This document shows positions 5,159 through 6,041 of a stretch of DNA of 6,041 bases, piece by piece (position 1 is the first letter of the stretch; each line of letters opens with the position of its first letter). The DNA is from SG8-41 sp029864385 (GTDB taxonomy: Bacteria; Pseudomonadota; Gammaproteobacteria; Burkholderiales; SG8-41), in contig JAOTTL010000203.1 of assembly GCA_029864385.1 (NCBI GenBank), positions 1-6,041 of the forward strand, given 5' to 3'. The notes beneath the pieces were generated by a model. The model was not told the DNA's origin and ran no database searches. It was given only the letters and a program-made list of their open reading frames with translations. The position numbers and the translations under genes were made by a program.

Positions 5159-6041
5159 CTAATAAGCCAGCCGTACATGTAGTCCATCGTAGGCGGAGCG
5201 CGCCATGGCATCCGTGAGCTGCGCGCTGCGCAGGCCATCGATTCCCGACGGCATGAATTCGCGTCCCTCAAGTAACGCATCGCTGCATGCTGCAATGCAC
5301 GCGGCGTGGGCATTGATGGCGGGAAATTCCGCGGTGCGCGACTCGCCGCTCCCATTCACGACTTCCAGCACGCCGCCTGCGCGGCTACGGGTCAGTCCTC
5401 GCCCGGTAATGCGTCCCTTGCTGCCGTAGATTACGAAATCGTTGTGTGGAAAGGGCGACTTCTCGTGGACGCTCAACTGTGCGAGAACGCCGCTGCTAAA
5501 GCGTAGCAGCGCTACATTGGTCTCCTCCATGACGCCGCGCGGCGTATCAAAGAACGCCGACACCATCTCGACTTCCGCCGCGATGAGGTAGCGCAGGATG
5601 TCGTAGACATGCACGCCGATGCTGTAAGTGGTGCCCAGCCCGGCGATTGCGGAATCGATGCGCCAAGTTCCTAGCCTTCCACCAGGCCGCGCTCCGGGAC
5701 TGGCCTCCATCTGGACGAGACGAACCTCGCCAATCTCGCCGCTTTCTGTAATCCGTCTCGTCTCGATGAAGCCGGGCATGAAGCGGTTGTGGAAATTGAT
5801 CCCTAGCCTGACGCCTGCCTTCTCGCACTCACGCAACGCGCGTTCGGCGTCTGCTGTGCTCGTCGTCATCGGCTTGTCGCAGAACACGTGCTTGCCGGCC
5901 CGCGCGGCGGCAATGATCTGCTCCGCATGCTGAGAATTGGGCGTATGGATCGCTACGACGGTCACGTCAGGATTGCGCAGCATGTCCTCGTAGCTCGTGT
6001 AGGCGTACCGGGCGCCGAATTTTTCCGCAAAGGCATTCGCG
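5159..6041 (-). CDS. Gfo/Idh/MocA-family oxidoreductase, start outside window
   Basis: The frame is open to the right edge (first full codon 6040-6038), giving 293 residues; these proteins are usually 330-390 long, so the missing part is the beginning of the Rossmann fold with its GxGxxG dinucleotide site. The rest fits the family. After AEKFGARYAYTSYEDMLRN come AIHTPNSQH and the AGKHVFCDKP stretch, where D-K-P replaces the more usual E-K-P and carries the conserved Lys. NFHNRFMPG follows, and then GVHVYDILRYL, the G-x-H-x-x-D motif with the proposed catalytic His. The family catalyses NAD(P)-dependent oxidation or reduction of sugars, inositols and related compounds; the substrate cannot be told here. 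The stop is TAG at 5159-5161, and the gene points towards the IS remnant. An internal ATG (5983) is too far in to be the start. Confidence 0.88.
   Translation of the reverse strand, partial: ANAFAEKFGARYAYTSYEDMLRNPDVTVVAIHTPNSQHAEQIIAAARAGKHVFCDKPMTTSTADAERALRECEKAGVRLGINFHNRFMPGFIETRRITESGEIGEVRLVQMEASPGARPGGRLGTWRIDSAIAGLGTTYSIGVHVYDILRYLIAAEVEMVSAFFDTPRGVMEETNVALLRFSSGVLAQLSVHEKSPFPHNDFVIYGSKGRITGRGLTRSRAGGVLEVVNGSGESRTAEFPAINAHAACIAACSDALLEGREFMPSGIDGLRSAQLTDAMARSAYDGLHVRLAY

Overview
The window reads as GC-rich proteobacterial chromosome. A betaproteobacterium or close relative is my inference, from the DUF3300 protein, the codon use and the style of the intergenic repeats; there is no marker gene to fix taxonomy. 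It holds four gene units separated by repeat-filled intergenic DNA.

Left part (1-1297): the 3' portion of a DUF3300 gene enters from the left edge. Its reading frame runs past its recognisable C-terminus into a degenerate array of 9-nt GCC-AAG/GCC-GAG type units (array 1, about 951-1149). About 150 bp without a recognised feature follow.

Centre (1298-2625): a two-gene operon and the most interesting part of the window. The first gene encodes a carboxymuconolactone decarboxylase/AhpD-like protein. Its only interruption is one in-frame TGA, placed exactly where the family has the second cysteine of its redox CxxC motif (C-R-Y-TGA-M-A-H). The frame is otherwise intact, and 12 nt after the TGA lies an 8-bp hairpin with a GUC loop, in the place and form of a bacterial SECIS element. 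The best reading is a 199-residue selenoprotein with a CxxU active site. Its stop overlaps the start of a second gene (ATGA), which encodes an exported protein of unknown function.

Right of the operon (2626-4071): four TTAATGGGG repeats ending in a palindrome, a tandem heptamer, and an MFS transporter with a GTG start.

Right part (4072-5158): array 2, a truncated IS4-family transposase remnant on the minus strand, about 220 bp of orphan sequence with three small hairpins, and array 3, which is array-2-like sequence in inverted orientation. Arrays 2 and 3 form a 54-bp inverted repeat (50/54 identical) around the IS remnant. Arrays 1 and 2 share a 45-bp direct repeat (43/45 identical) around the selenoprotein operon and transporter.

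Right edge (5159-6041): most of a minus-strand Gfo/Idh/MocA-family oxidoreductase, whose N-terminal nucleotide-binding start lies outside the window. Apart from the two-gene operon, nothing shows that these genes work together.
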